Shown piece by piece: positions 18,228-26,412 of a DNA stretch of 64,000 nucleotides. The stretch spans positions 30,161 through 94,160 of the forward strand of contig DEMH01000001.1 of the NCBI GenBank assembly GCA_002354805.1, in the 5' to 3' direction. Every line of letters starts with the position of its first letter. Position 1 is the stretch's first letter. The position numbers and the translations under genes were made by a program. This DNA comes from Gammaproteobacteria bacterium UBA2675. Its GTDB lineage: Bacteria; Pseudomonadota; Gammaproteobacteria; Pseudomonadales; Pseudohongiellaceae. Below the pieces are notes generated by a model that was given only the letters and a program-made list of their open reading frames with translations, was not told the origin of the DNA and made no database searches.

Positions 18228-19991
18228 TTACTCGTCGTCGTGAATCAGGCGGCCACCGACCCAGGTCTGAAATACATCAGTCTTCCAGATTTCCTGTGGT
18301 GCCACTTCGAACACATCCTGATCCACCAGAATAAAATCGGCCTTCTTGCCTGGCTCCAGCGTGCCCAATACATCTTCCTGGTGCGCCGCATAGGCCGCAT
18401 CCAGCGTAAAACTGAGCAATGCCTCTTCATGCGTCATGCGCTCTTCAGGAAACCAGCCGCCGGGTGGCTGATTATCCTGATCCTGGCGGGTAATGGCGGC
18501 ATGCAGACCAAAAAACGGATTGGCCGATTCGACAGGAAAGTCAGATCCATTTGCGATAATGACGCCGGTGTCCAGGAGCTTGCGCCATGCGTAGGCACCG
18601 TGAATACGCACCTCGCCAATGCGATCCTGCGCCATGTTCTTGTCGCTGGTGGCATGTGTTGCCTGCATTGAAGGAATCACACCGAGTTCATTGAATCGCA
18701 GGATGTCCTCAAAGCGCAGAATCTGTGCGTGCTCTATGCGATGTCGCTGCTCCTCGGTACCGGTACCACGAATCAGCGCTTCAAAGTTGTCCATGACAAT
18801 ACGGTTGGCACCATCGCCAATCGCATGCACATTGACCTGAAAGTCTGCAGACATCGCCTGGTTCATCAATTGGGTCAGACGCTCAGGGGTATGCAGCAGC
18901 AAACCACGATGTCCGGGTTGATCGCTGTAATCGTCGTCAAGGTAAGCACCCCGGCTGCCCAGCGCGCCATCAGCAGAAATCTTCACACTTCGTACCACCA
19001 GAGTGTTGTCGTCACTGATGAAATGTCCTTCCGCCAGGCGCTCTGCAAACGCGCTGTCAGTGGCGGCAAGCATTACATAAACACGAATCGGAAGCGGCCC
19101 CTCCTCCACTAGTTCGCGATAGGCCTGCAATGTCGAGCTGCCGACGCCTGCATCGTGTACACTGGTCAAGCCCTGGGCTGCCAGGGTCTGCATAGACAGT
19201 CGCAGTGCAGCTTTTTGATCCTCGATACTGGGCTGCGGAATATGCTGCGTGATCAGGCGCATGGCGGTATCAACAAAGGTACCTGTGGCACGCCCTTCCG
19301 AGTCACGAATGATCATGCCGCCGTCGGGATCCGGCGTTGATGCGTCGATTCCTGCCAGCTCCATCGCTGCCCTGTTGGCCCAGCCCGCATGCCCGTCGAC
19401 ACGACTGAACCACATTGGTGTATCAGAATCGGCGGCTGCCAGTGAATCGGCGCTGGGGAAGCTGTTGCTGTCCCACAGCACCTGATTCCAGCCACGCCCC
19501 TGAATCCACTGCAGATCCGGGTTGGCCTGCTGGAAAGCAATGACACGCTCCACAGCTTCCTGCTCTGAACGGGTACCAGTCATATCAACGCGCAGCAGGC
19601 TCAAGCCATAGTTAAGCACGTGGCCGTGGGCATCAATCAGGCCTGGCAGCAGCGTGCGGCCCTGCCCGTCAAGCGCCGTTACTTCTTCCAACTCCGGCAA
19701 CTCATCACCGGCCATCAACAGTCGGTCCACCGTATCCCCGGTAAACTGGATGCCGGTAAATTGCACCAGTTCACGTTCGCTGTTCATGGTGTAGCCATTA
19801 ACATTGGTCAGCACGGTTGTCTGGGCGGCCAACAAAGATGAGCCCATTGCTGCCACCACACCGGCCAGCAATAACCACCCCTTTTTTGAAGACATTCGCG
19901 ATGACGCTGCAGCAAACGCAGTTGGGCGGGAAGACAGTGTCATCGGCTTGGCAGAACGAACAAGTCGGGCTAGTGTGTTGGATAAAGACAT
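18228..19991 (-). CDS. Exported metal-dependent amidohydrolase (YtcJ/Amidohydro_3 type)
   Basis: A 587-residue TIM-barrel amidohydrolase. Metal-site motifs occur in order: H-G-H in LIDAHGHVLNYG, VNVHAIGDGANRIV, HRIEHAQI and NGSDFPVE. They are typical of the YtcJ-like branch of the amidohydrolase superfamily. The N-terminus has a basic region and a hydrophobic stretch ending near SSLLAAQ, so export to the periplasm is likely. A GGAA site favours the first ATG over one at 19895. Relatives act on amide or ester bonds of uncharacterised substrates. It ends 19 bp from the convergent bactofilin-operon gene. Function beyond hydrolase is unassigned. Confidence 0.87.
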   Translation of the reverse strand: MSLSNTLARLVRSAKPMTLSSRPTAFAAASSRMSSKKGWLLLAGVVAAMGSSLLAAQTTVLTNVNGYTMNSERELVQFTGIQFTGDTVDRLLMAGDELPELEEVTALDGQGRTLLPGLIDAHGHVLNYGLSLLRVDMTGTRSEQEAVERVIAFQQANPDLQWIQGRGWNQVLWDSNSFPSADSLAAADSDTPMWFSRVDGHAGWANRAAMELAGIDASTPDPDGGMIIRDSEGRATGTFVDTAMRLITQHIPQPSIEDQKAALRLSMQTLAAQGLTSVHDAGVGSSTLQAYRELVEEGPLPIRVYVMLAATDSAFAERLAEGHFISDDNTLVVRSVKISADGALGSRGAYLDDDYSDQPGHRGLLLHTPERLTQLMNQAMSADFQVNVHAIGDGANRIVMDNFEALIRGTGTEEQRHRIEHAQILRFEDILRFNELGVIPSMQATHATSDKNMAQDRIGEVRIHGAYAWRKLLDTGVIIANGSDFPVESANPFFGLHAAITRQDQDNQPPGGWFPEERMTHEEALLSFTLDAAYAAHQEDVLGTLEPGKKADFILVDQDVFEVAPQEIWKTDVFQTWVGGRLIHDDE

Positions 19992-20136
19992 AATGAGTTC
20001 CGTAAGAGCTTGTGTATGCAGATGTGGCTGGCTCAGCGCACCACTAAACGTGTACGGAGTCTAACCAGAAACCGGTGTTTTGACTATAATGTCGCGCAGC
20101 AGAAAACATCCGACCAATAACAATGAGAATGTCACC

Positions 20137-21102
20137 ATGATATTGAATCCCTTCGCATTGCCCGCCATGGGCCGTTTTATGAACATCCGCAACGCCGCTC
20201 TATCCGCACTGCTGACACTGTCTGTTGCTTCGCCTGCAACTGCCCAGGCAGCTGAATTGACGCTGGTACGTTTTGGCGAGCCAGGTGCCGAAAAACCCGG
20301 CCTGGTGGATGATCAGGGGCGAATTCGGGACCTGTCAGCTCATATCAGCGAGCTGACGCCCGCGCAGCTGAGCGACGAAAGCCTGCAGCGTCTGGCGGCG
20401 ATATCAGTTGACTCTCTACCGATGGTTTCCGGCAACCCGCGACTGGCCGCCCCCATGACGGGCGTAGGCAAGATTGTCGCGATCGGGTTCAACTATGTCG
20501 ACCATGCCGAAGAAATGGCTGTCGACCTGCCAGAAGAACCTCTGGTGTTCATGAAAGCAGTGACCGCGCTCAGCAACCCCTTCGATGACATCATCACGCC
20601 ACGTGCGGCCACCAAGCTGGACTATGAGGCCGAACTGGTTGTTGTGATTGGCAAACGTGCCCAGTATGTCAGCCAGGAAGATGCGCTTGGCTACGTGGCA
20701 GGCTATACCACTGGCAACGATGTATCGGAGCGGGCGTTTCAACGCGAACGCGCTGGTCAGTTCGTCAAGGGCAAAAGCGCGGACTCATTTGCACCCTTTG
20801 GCCCCTATCTGGTGACACGTGACTCGATAGACGATGTGCAAAACCTGCGCATCTGGTCCGAAATCAATGGTGAAATGCGCCAGGATGGCAACACCAGCCA
20901 GATGGTGTTTGGGGTTGCGCATATTGTCAGTTATCTGAGTCAGTTCATGACACTGATGCCTGGCGATCTGATCTACACTGGCACACCCGAAGGCGTCGGT
21001 GACGGCATGACTCCTCCCCAGTACCTGCAGCCTGGGGACATTGTGCGTATCGGTATTGATGGCATTGGCGAGCTGCGCCAGACAGTGGTGCCGGCCCCCT
21101 GA
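20137..21102 (+). CDS. Fumarylacetoacetate hydrolase family protein with signal peptide
   Basis: The C-terminal 280 residues are a complete FAH domain: VGKIVAIGFNYVDHAEE, the metal site in DYEAELVVVIGK, GYTTGNDVSER, GKSADSFAPFGPYL and TGTPEGVG. This family cleaves or isomerises carbon-carbon bonds in 2,4-diketo acids using Mg2+. Unusually, the N-terminus carries a Sec-like signal (MNIRNAALSALLTLSVASPATAQA), which predicts a periplasmic location, whereas most FAH enzymes are cytoplasmic. The start is taken at the ATG nearest the signal with a GAGAA site; an in-frame ATG lies 57 bp upstream. ybaK follows with one base between stop and ATG. Confidence 0.88.
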   Translation: MILNPFALPAMGRFMNIRNAALSALLTLSVASPATAQAAELTLVRFGEPGAEKPGLVDDQGRIRDLSAHISELTPAQLSDESLQRLAAISVDSLPMVSGNPRLAAPMTGVGKIVAIGFNYVDHAEEMAVDLPEEPLVFMKAVTALSNPFDDIITPRAATKLDYEAELVVVIGKRAQYVSQEDALGYVAGYTTGNDVSERAFQRERAGQFVKGKSADSFAPFGPYLVTRDSIDDVQNLRIWSEINGEMRQDGNTSQMVFGVAHIVSYLSQFMTLMPGDLIYTGTPEGVGDGMTPPQYLQPGDIVRIGIDGIGELRQTVVPAP

Positions 21103-21103
21103 C

Positions 21104-21571
21104 ATGACACCGGGCATAGACGCAGCCAGCAAGGCCGGAATCGAGTACAGGATCCATGAGTACACTCATGACCCGGCGCACGCTTCTTACGGCCTTGAGG
21201 CGGCCGAAAAAATGCAGGTCGCTCCCGAGCAAGTCTTTAAAACGCTAGTTGCCGCCCTGGACGCAAAGGAATTGCTGGTAGCCGTGATTCCAGTTTCGAC
21301 CAGCCTGAATATGAAACTGCTGGCAAAGGCCGCTGGGGGCAAAAAGGCTGCAATGGCAGACGTCAGTGCCGTACAGCGCAGCACCGGCTACGTGCTGGGT
21401 GGCGTCAGCCCACTGGGACAGAAAAAGCGGCTGCGCACCTTCATAGACACCAGCGCAACTGACTTTGCGACCATCTTTGTCAGCGCAGGCAAGCGTGGCC
21501 TGGAGATAGAGCTGAGTCCGAACGACCTGAAAACACTGACAGCTGCCCAGTTTGCAGCGCTGTCAGCCTGA
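21104..21571 (+). CDS. ybaK: Cys-tRNA(Pro)/Cys-tRNA(Cys) deacylase YbaK
   Basis: A 155-residue single-domain trans-editing protein. The conserved FKTLV with its lysine, MKLLAKAAGGKKAAMA, TGYVLGGVSPLGQKKRLRTFID and the closing GKRGLEIELSP segments are those of the YbaK/EbsC family. It hydrolyses Cys wrongly attached to tRNA(Pro) by prolyl-tRNA synthetase. The ATG is one base after the stop of the FAH gene. The frame is also open upstream, but only as an overlap with that gene. The last nine bases overlap the end of the convergent amidoligase gene. Confidence 0.94.
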   Translation: MTPGIDAASKAGIEYRIHEYTHDPAHASYGLEAAEKMQVAPEQVFKTLVAALDAKELLVAVIPVSTSLNMKLLAKAAGGKKAAMADVSAVQRSTGYVLGGVSPLGQKKRLRTFIDTSATDFATIFVSAGKRGLEIELSPNDLKTLTAAQFAALSA

Positions 21572-22588
21572 ACTGCCTGTCAACATCGGTACATACTGGC
21601 CCTGCAGTGTTTTCAACCACTGCCCAAACAGGCGCTCTGACGGCGAGTTCAAATAAGCAAGATAATCGTGGCAGCACAGATTGAGTAACTGCCGGTCCGC
21701 TGCCAGTCTTTCCACAGCGAGCCAGTCATTCCATGCCAGCGACAGCGACCAGCCTTCGTCGTGAATGTCACAGTTGGGCAATCGATAATGCAGTGCGGGT
21801 CGTGACTTGATGCGCGGATCATCGGTGTATTCCCGAACCAGTTTTTCGTCTACATGGGCGAATACGGGCAACATGTCCAGTGCCCGGTTGCGGGTTGGAT
21901 TGAATTCAAGATAGTCACGCATCAGCTGTTCAAGATCAGGCTGGTAGTCCGGCGCCAGCACCAGGCGCACATAATCGACCGGGAAGGGGTCGATGTAAGG
22001 TGTCACCCGACGCGCCATGTCCACCTGGCATCGAACCTGCAGCCAGTCGAACAGGCAAAAGAACGCCTTCAGAATGGAAGCAATATAGTCCGCAGTGCTC
22101 TCTGGCACTTCCATGTTCAGATGCATGCCGAACGCGTTCGACCAGCGGTCAGAGGTCCCTTTGGCGCCATGCTTCCTGATACGCGATATCAGGCTTTCCA
22201 CCTGCTGCAAGCGCGCCATTGGCAGAGGCGGACTGACCAGCTCTACAGGCACAACAGTCTCCGCAACACTGGCCATCAGTTCCTCCAGCGATTGCACCAG
22301 CTCACCCATCATGCCTGGCTCAATGGCCTGCCGCCCCATACTCTTGAGCAACCCAAAATCCAGTTCCACCTGCCAGTCTCCCGCCGGGTCGCCCACAACC
22401 TCCCGGTCATAGCGTCCGCTTTCGCGCACATCGACGGCCATGCCCTGATCATGCAGGAACTCTGAGACAAGCTTTGCAAGCCGGTCGACAGTGATATCAC
22501 TCATCTCAAGCTCAACGCCAAGGCGTCGCTCGTTACCCTCAGCATTGCGGGTAACGTCCGGCATCTGGACTGGCTGCACCTCACTCAT
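21563..22588 (-). CDS. Amidoligase-family (COOH-NH2 ligase-like) protein
   Basis: A protein of about 341 residues that I place in the amidoligase_2 family. This family has the glutamine-synthetase-like COOH-NH2 ligase fold. Landmarks are the N-terminal RRLGVELEM (the GxExE metal/ATP strand), a central FGMHLNMEVPE in the place of the family's GxHxH-type strand, and a basic RPALHYRLPNCDIHDEG segment near the end. Such enzymes are proposed to form amide or peptide bonds with ATP. The ATG at 22588 overlaps the stop of the upstream gamma-glutamylcyclotransferase gene by eight bases (ATGAGTGA), so translation is coupled. Pairing with a GGCT-family gene is recognised for this family, but the product is unknown. 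Confidence 0.78.
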   Translation of the reverse strand: MSEVQPVQMPDVTRNAEGNERRLGVELEMSDITVDRLAKLVSEFLHDQGMAVDVRESGRYDREVVGDPAGDWQVELDFGLLKSMGRQAIEPGMMGELVQSLEELMASVAETVVPVELVSPPLPMARLQQVESLISRIRKHGAKGTSDRWSNAFGMHLNMEVPESTADYIASILKAFFCLFDWLQVRCQVDMARRVTPYIDPFPVDYVRLVLAPDYQPDLEQLMRDYLEFNPTRNRALDMLPVFAHVDEKLVREYTDDPRIKSRPALHYRLPNCDIHDEGWSLSLAWNDWLAVERLAADRQLLNLCCHDYLAYLNSPSERLFGQWLKTLQGQYVPMLTGSSG

Positions 22589-23108
22589 TGCCGCGAGACT
22601 CCGGCGTCGTGGGCTCAACAGATCCCTGTTGCCCAGGCGGGCCACCGTCAGGCTCAGGTCGGATTCTTTGATACACCCAGGCTCGCCCGCCGTCTTCAAG
22701 GGTCACAACGAAGCGTCGATAACGCTGACCCAGACGTTCATAGCGATCCAGGCGCCGCAGCTGACGCTCATTAACGGTCAGCACCAGACCGCTGACACTG
22801 GCCGACTCATCTTCGACAATATCCAGGCCAACACGACGATAACCGGATAGCGCGCCGGGACGGCCGGTGACCCTGGAACCGGTCACAAGCATCCTGACTG
22901 CCGGATTACGCAGCGTTCCGAAAACGAAAAGCCGGGCTTTGCCGTTCTCGTCAAATCCGTAACTGGCCTGCTCCAGCTCAAGTTGCATGGCCTGTGGCAC
23001 CTCAAAATTCGCGGGATTCAGATACACATGCCACCAGAGAACGGCTGGCACTGCAAGTAGCAATGCCAGCAGCAGTGAACGAGAGAGTGTCAGGCGGGGC
23101 CAGCGCAA
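22581..23108 (-). CDS. Membrane-anchored gamma-glutamylcyclotransferase-like (AIG2/GGCT) protein
   Basis: A 175-residue protein. Residues about 8-26 form a hydrophobic signal anchor. Residues about 58-155 form a GGCT/AIG2 fold, with the strand LFVFGTLRNPAVR (in place of the YGSN/YGTL loop), then GYRRVGLDIVED and DRYERLGQRYRR, where a catalytic Glu is normally found. The family removes gamma-glutamyl groups as 5-oxoproline. The start is a TTG preceded by a strong AGGAGG four bases away; no better ATG exists. The C-terminus is Pro/Gly-rich. It is coupled to the amidoligase gene and lies 21 bp after the serine hydrolase gene, making a three-gene set. Confidence 0.78.
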   Translation of the reverse strand: MRWPRLTLSRSLLLALLLAVPAVLWWHVYLNPANFEVPQAMQLELEQASYGFDENGKARLFVFGTLRNPAVRMLVTGSRVTGRPGALSGYRRVGLDIVEDESASVSGLVLTVNERQLRRLDRYERLGQRYRRFVVTLEDGGRAWVYQRIRPEPDGGPPGQQGSVEPTTPESRGNE

Positions 23109-23129
23109 GAGTCCTCCTGTCTAATTCGC

Positions 23130-24428
23130 TTACTCGCCAGCCGGGCCGTTCAGAGCATCAACGATGTTCGCCTTGAACTCTTCCCGAAAGCCATTACCAC
23201 TGGCGGGTGAGACCTGTGCCATGATCACAGCAATCATATTGTTGACAGGATCAATCCAGAAACGGGTGCCAGCTGATCCATCCCACCAGTACTCACCGGT
23301 GCTGACGGGGTGATTGTAGGCAGCTGGGTCCATGGCAACCGCAAAGCCGCCCAGCGACCATCCCGAGCCAAGCCAGTACCCGCCACTACCGATTGGCAGA
23401 AGCGCATCAGGAATGGCATTTTCCGATACCAGACGCCGTGTCTGTTCGCTGAACAATGCCTCACCATCGGGTCGCGTGTTGGTCAGTAAGGCATGGGAGA
23501 ACGACAGGAAATCTGCTGTGCTGGAAACCAGGCCCACACCACTGCTGGTCAAGGTCCGGCGCTCGGTGACGGGAATGTCCTCCATCTCTATGGCCCTTAA
23601 CTGTCCTGCGTCATCCGGCCGATACACGGTTGCCAGTCTTGAGGCGCGTTGTTCATCGACGTAAAACACGGTATCAGTCATACCCAGCGGCTGAAAAAGC
23701 TGCTCCTCCAGGTAGACATCAACGGGCTGCCCGGTCACCACCTCAATCACGCGCCCCAGTACTTCAGCATGCAGACCGTAACGAAACTGGGTGCCCGGAT
23801 CCTCAAACAGCGGCAGAGCCGCTGCATTGTCAACTACCTGCGCCAGTGTCTGGTCATAGCTGTGGACATTATTGGCGCGATAGAGTGAGCTGCTGCGACT
23901 GCCCAGGCCTGAGGTGTGCGTCAGCAACTGGGCCAGTGTAATATCGCCCACCCTGGCCCGCACTGCGCTGGGGTCTGGATTGGCAGAATCGATCAGCACG
24001 GGTTGATCGGCGAAGGCAGGCAGGTACTGGCTGACAGGGTCATTGACGTCCAGCAGCCCCTGATCATGCAACAGCAGGATAGCCACCGCTGTCACTGGTC
24101 GAGTCATTGAATAAGTGCGAAACAGCGCATCCAGCGGCATCTCATCGCGGCTTTCCATGTCGCGCCAGCCCACCGCCTCGGCGTACACGAGCTTGTCATC
24201 CTTCATGATCGCGGCAACAGCGCCAGCAATGTCATTAGTCTCCACGCGCGCACGCAGGTCATCTGTTACAGACTGCAGGGCCTGATCAGACAAGCCGACC
24301 GAGGCAGGTGAGGCGGTGTCAAATCGATCCGACCAGGGCAAAGACGACCCGGCACCTTGCGACAGCGCGGTGCCGGCAGACAACATCATCAGCACACCTA
24401 CTGAAACCGCCTTGAAACCCGTTTGCAT
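23130..24428 (-). CDS. Exported serine hydrolase of the class C beta-lactamase/esterase family, SMTR active site
   Basis: A 432-residue protein with a signal peptide ending near ALSQG and the transpeptidase-like fold of class C beta-lactamase relatives (esterase EstB type). The nucleophile motif is S107-M-T-R110, so the usual catalytic lysine of SxxK is an arginine. The codon is a clear CGA. The second element is at FRYGLHAEVLG, and a late WDGSAGTRFWIDP stands in the KTG region. Close relatives with SMTR exist in my recollection, so it may still be active as an esterase or peptidase, but a true beta-lactamase is unlikely. It is the first gene of a run with the GGCT and amidoligase genes. Confidence 0.85.
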   Translation of the reverse strand: MQTGFKAVSVGVLMMLSAGTALSQGAGSSLPWSDRFDTASPASVGLSDQALQSVTDDLRARVETNDIAGAVAAIMKDDKLVYAEAVGWRDMESRDEMPLDALFRTYSMTRPVTAVAILLLHDQGLLDVNDPVSQYLPAFADQPVLIDSANPDPSAVRARVGDITLAQLLTHTSGLGSRSSSLYRANNVHSYDQTLAQVVDNAAALPLFEDPGTQFRYGLHAEVLGRVIEVVTGQPVDVYLEEQLFQPLGMTDTVFYVDEQRASRLATVYRPDDAGQLRAIEMEDIPVTERRTLTSSGVGLVSSTADFLSFSHALLTNTRPDGEALFSEQTRRLVSENAIPDALLPIGSGGYWLGSGWSLGGFAVAMDPAAYNHPVSTGEYWWDGSAGTRFWIDPVNNMIAVIMAQVSPASGNGFREEFKANIVDALNGPAGE

Positions 24429-24472
24429 CTGAATACTCTCCCGTCATATTGATGATGACAGGCAGTCTACAT

Positions 24473-24751
24473 TCAACCTCCACTCAAGGCACCCACAATC
24501 TGTATGCGACCACCATCCGGCACGGGCACAGTCAGATCATGAACCAGCGTTTCGCCGACGAACATGGCAATGTGCCGGCGGATACGCTGATGTTCGTCTA
24601 CCACTCTGAATCTCAGGCCCGGGAATTTCGATTCCAGCGCATCCAGAACGCCTGCCAGTGTCACGGTGTTGACCGGCAGGCTCAAGACCAGGTGACGCTG
24701 AGCACCGGTATAGTCATCCAGCTGACTGGGCAAGGTGACTGTGATGTCCAT
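24473..24751 (-). CDS. MoaD/ThiS-like ubiquitin-fold protein with C-terminal Gly-Gly
   Basis: A 92-residue protein that ends in SGG. This is the hallmark of beta-grasp sulfur carriers, whose terminal glycine is adenylated and thiocarboxylated. The spacing of hydrophobic strands and VPVPDGGRIQIVGALSGG fit the MoaD/ThiS family. It is not next to moaE, moeB, thiG or any cysteine or molybdopterin gene. Instead, its ATG shares a base with the stop of the BNR-repeat gene upstream (TAATG). Its role may therefore be sulfur transfer or protein tagging linked to that partner, but this is inference. No Shine-Dalgarno of its own is needed given the coupling. Confidence 0.85.
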   Translation of the reverse strand: MDITVTLPSQLDDYTGAQRHLVLSLPVNTVTLAGVLDALESKFPGLRFRVVDEHQRIRRHIAMFVGETLVHDLTVPVPDGGRIQIVGALSGG

Positions 24752-25908
24752 TACTCAGCCCGCTCAGCCACTTCTACTGAATAAATCTGTGGCAGATCCA
24801 TGGCCAGCCCCTGCCAGGAGTCGCCACCATCAAAGCTGCCCCAGATCTGGCCGTTGGTGGTCCCCAGATATACGCCCGTCTGATCATGTGAATCTACTGC
24901 CATACACTGACGTTTGACCGTCCACCAGGCCTGAGAAGCGGGAAAGCCTTGGTCCAGCCGCTGCCAGCTCATGCCGCCATCGTGACTGCGATACACCGCA
25001 GGCTTGCCCTGAGGGCTGGTGCGTGGCCACTGTCCCGAGCCATCCATCGGGAAAACCCAGATGGTGTCCGGATCACGTGGATGCACCAGCATGGGAAAGC
25101 CGATATCACCGACCTCGGCGGGCATGTTTTTGCCGATACGCAGCCAGGTATCGCCCTTGTCACGATCCATGCGATAGATACCACAGTGGTTCTGATGGTA
25201 CAGACGGTTTGAGTAGACAGGATGCATTACCACACAGTGTGGATCGTGACCGTACTCATATTCGCTGCCATCTTCTTTAGGTGGATAAAAATCCGTGGCA
25301 ACGCCTTTGTTAAGGGGCCGCCAGGTACCACCTTCATCATGGCTTTCAAAGATGCCACCGCTGGACATGCCAATCAGCAGGTGTCGCGCGTCAGCCGAGT
25401 CCACTATAACTGAATGCAGTTTCGGACCATCCGGTGTGCCGTCCTTGTCACCGCCGCGCCAGTCCACAAATTCAGCCAGGTGGTTCAGCCCAACCACCTC
25501 CTGCCAGCTCATTCCGCCATCATCGGACCGGAACAGGCCCTGGGGAGAGGTGCCGGCATACCACACATCAGGCTGACTGGCGTGTCCCGGCGTCAACCAG
25601 AAGACATGATCCACGGCCCGCGCTATTGACCCTACTGGGGTAAACGCCGGCGGCTGCGTCGACTCCTGCCAGGTCTTGCCTGCATCTGTGGACACAAATA
25701 CAGACGGCCCCAGATGCCCACTGCCCACGGCCATGAGCTGATAACCCGGCCGGCGCGGATCCTCCACGTAGTGGCTGACCACCGCCCCCAGATGCAGAGG
25801 CCCGGTCAATTGTCGCAGCTGCCTGTCCCTGCCCAGCGTCAGGCGCCACGCCCCCTTTTTTGTACCGATCAGCAGTGTTGTTGCTGCCTGCTCCCTGTTT
25901 TTATTCAT
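24751..25908 (-). CDS. Cytoplasmic BNR/Asp-box repeat beta-propeller protein (sialidase-like)
   Basis: A 385-residue protein with at least five Asp-box repeats of the S-x-D-x-G-x-T-W type, spread over its length: STDAGKTW, SDDGGMSW, SHDEGGTW, SHDGGMSW and SFDGGDSW. This gives a sialidase/Vps10-like beta-propeller. No signal peptide is visible, which is unusual for such proteins. The FRIP motif and catalytic pair of true sialidases are not evident, so glycosidase activity should not be assumed. It has a conserved-looking HDPHCVVMHP with YHQNHCGIYRMD, a His/Cys-rich region that could bind metal or a cofactor. It is translationally coupled to the MoaD/ThiS-like gene downstream. Confidence 0.82.
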   Translation of the reverse strand: MNKNREQAATTLLIGTKKGAWRLTLGRDRQLRQLTGPLHLGAVVSHYVEDPRRPGYQLMAVGSGHLGPSVFVSTDAGKTWQESTQPPAFTPVGSIARAVDHVFWLTPGHASQPDVWYAGTSPQGLFRSDDGGMSWQEVVGLNHLAEFVDWRGGDKDGTPDGPKLHSVIVDSADARHLLIGMSSGGIFESHDEGGTWRPLNKGVATDFYPPKEDGSEYEYGHDPHCVVMHPVYSNRLYHQNHCGIYRMDRDKGDTWLRIGKNMPAEVGDIGFPMLVHPRDPDTIWVFPMDGSGQWPRTSPQGKPAVYRSHDGGMSWQRLDQGFPASQAWWTVKRQCMAVDSHDQTGVYLGTTNGQIWGSFDGGDSWQGLAMDLPQIYSVEVAERAE

Positions 25909-25998
25909 GTCTGATGTCCTTTGCCGCGCTGAAATTGAAGGATTCCAAACGATCAGTCGTTACAGTTTGACCGCTTTCGACACAGATTGAAGAAAAAA

Positions 25999-26044
25999 TT
26001 GACTCTGTCAAAAAACATGGTTTATGCTTCGAGCGATCGATCGC
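25999..26044 (+). promoter_or_regulatory. Candidate promoter and palindrome upstream of the TonB receptor
   Basis: The 504-bp gap before the TonB receptor holds no convincing gene. It has TTGACT and, after 18 bases, TATGCT as a plausible -35/-10 pair. Just downstream, at 26033-26044, is the perfect palindrome GCGATCGATCGC, well placed as an operator. The rest of the gap would be a long leader of more than 350 bases. Nothing identifies a known riboswitch. Confidence 0.35.
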
Positions 26045-26412
26045 ACAGATTTTGATTGCAAAACTTTTTGTTTCAAAACATAGTGTTACAAAAAGAAACA
26101 AACTGATCATTCTGTGGAGATTGGTAACACTTCTCGAGCAGTACCTGCCGTGGGAAGTGTGACAATTCAGATCCGCCAGACGCATAACAACAACAAACAG
26201 AAACTGCAAAAGCAACAACGTGAAGAGGGCTGACAAAGGCCCCTGTAGGCACTGGCTATTTCTATGGCCGGGAGTGATAGAGCCGAGCATTGCTATTACC
26301 TCAAGCAAACGGGGTACTGCGTTCCAGTTCTTATCTGTTTGTGTGTCCGTTACACGTTTACAGGTGGAAACTTAACTGCAGTAAATAATAAGTACTAAGG
26401 GGGGGAAACCCG

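Noticed and set aside
21854..22465. Plus-strand frame of 203 codons
   Set aside because: Antisense to the amidoligase gene, which has clear family motifs; no start signal of its own.
23130..24428. A true class C beta-lactamase
   Set aside because: SxxK is SMTR and the typical YxN and KTG boxes are not clear; the broader serine hydrolase family fits better.
25901..26308. Minus-strand frame of 135 codons upstream of the TonB receptor
   Set aside because: It overlaps the promoter-like region and the BNR gene start, has no ribosome site and its translation matches no family.
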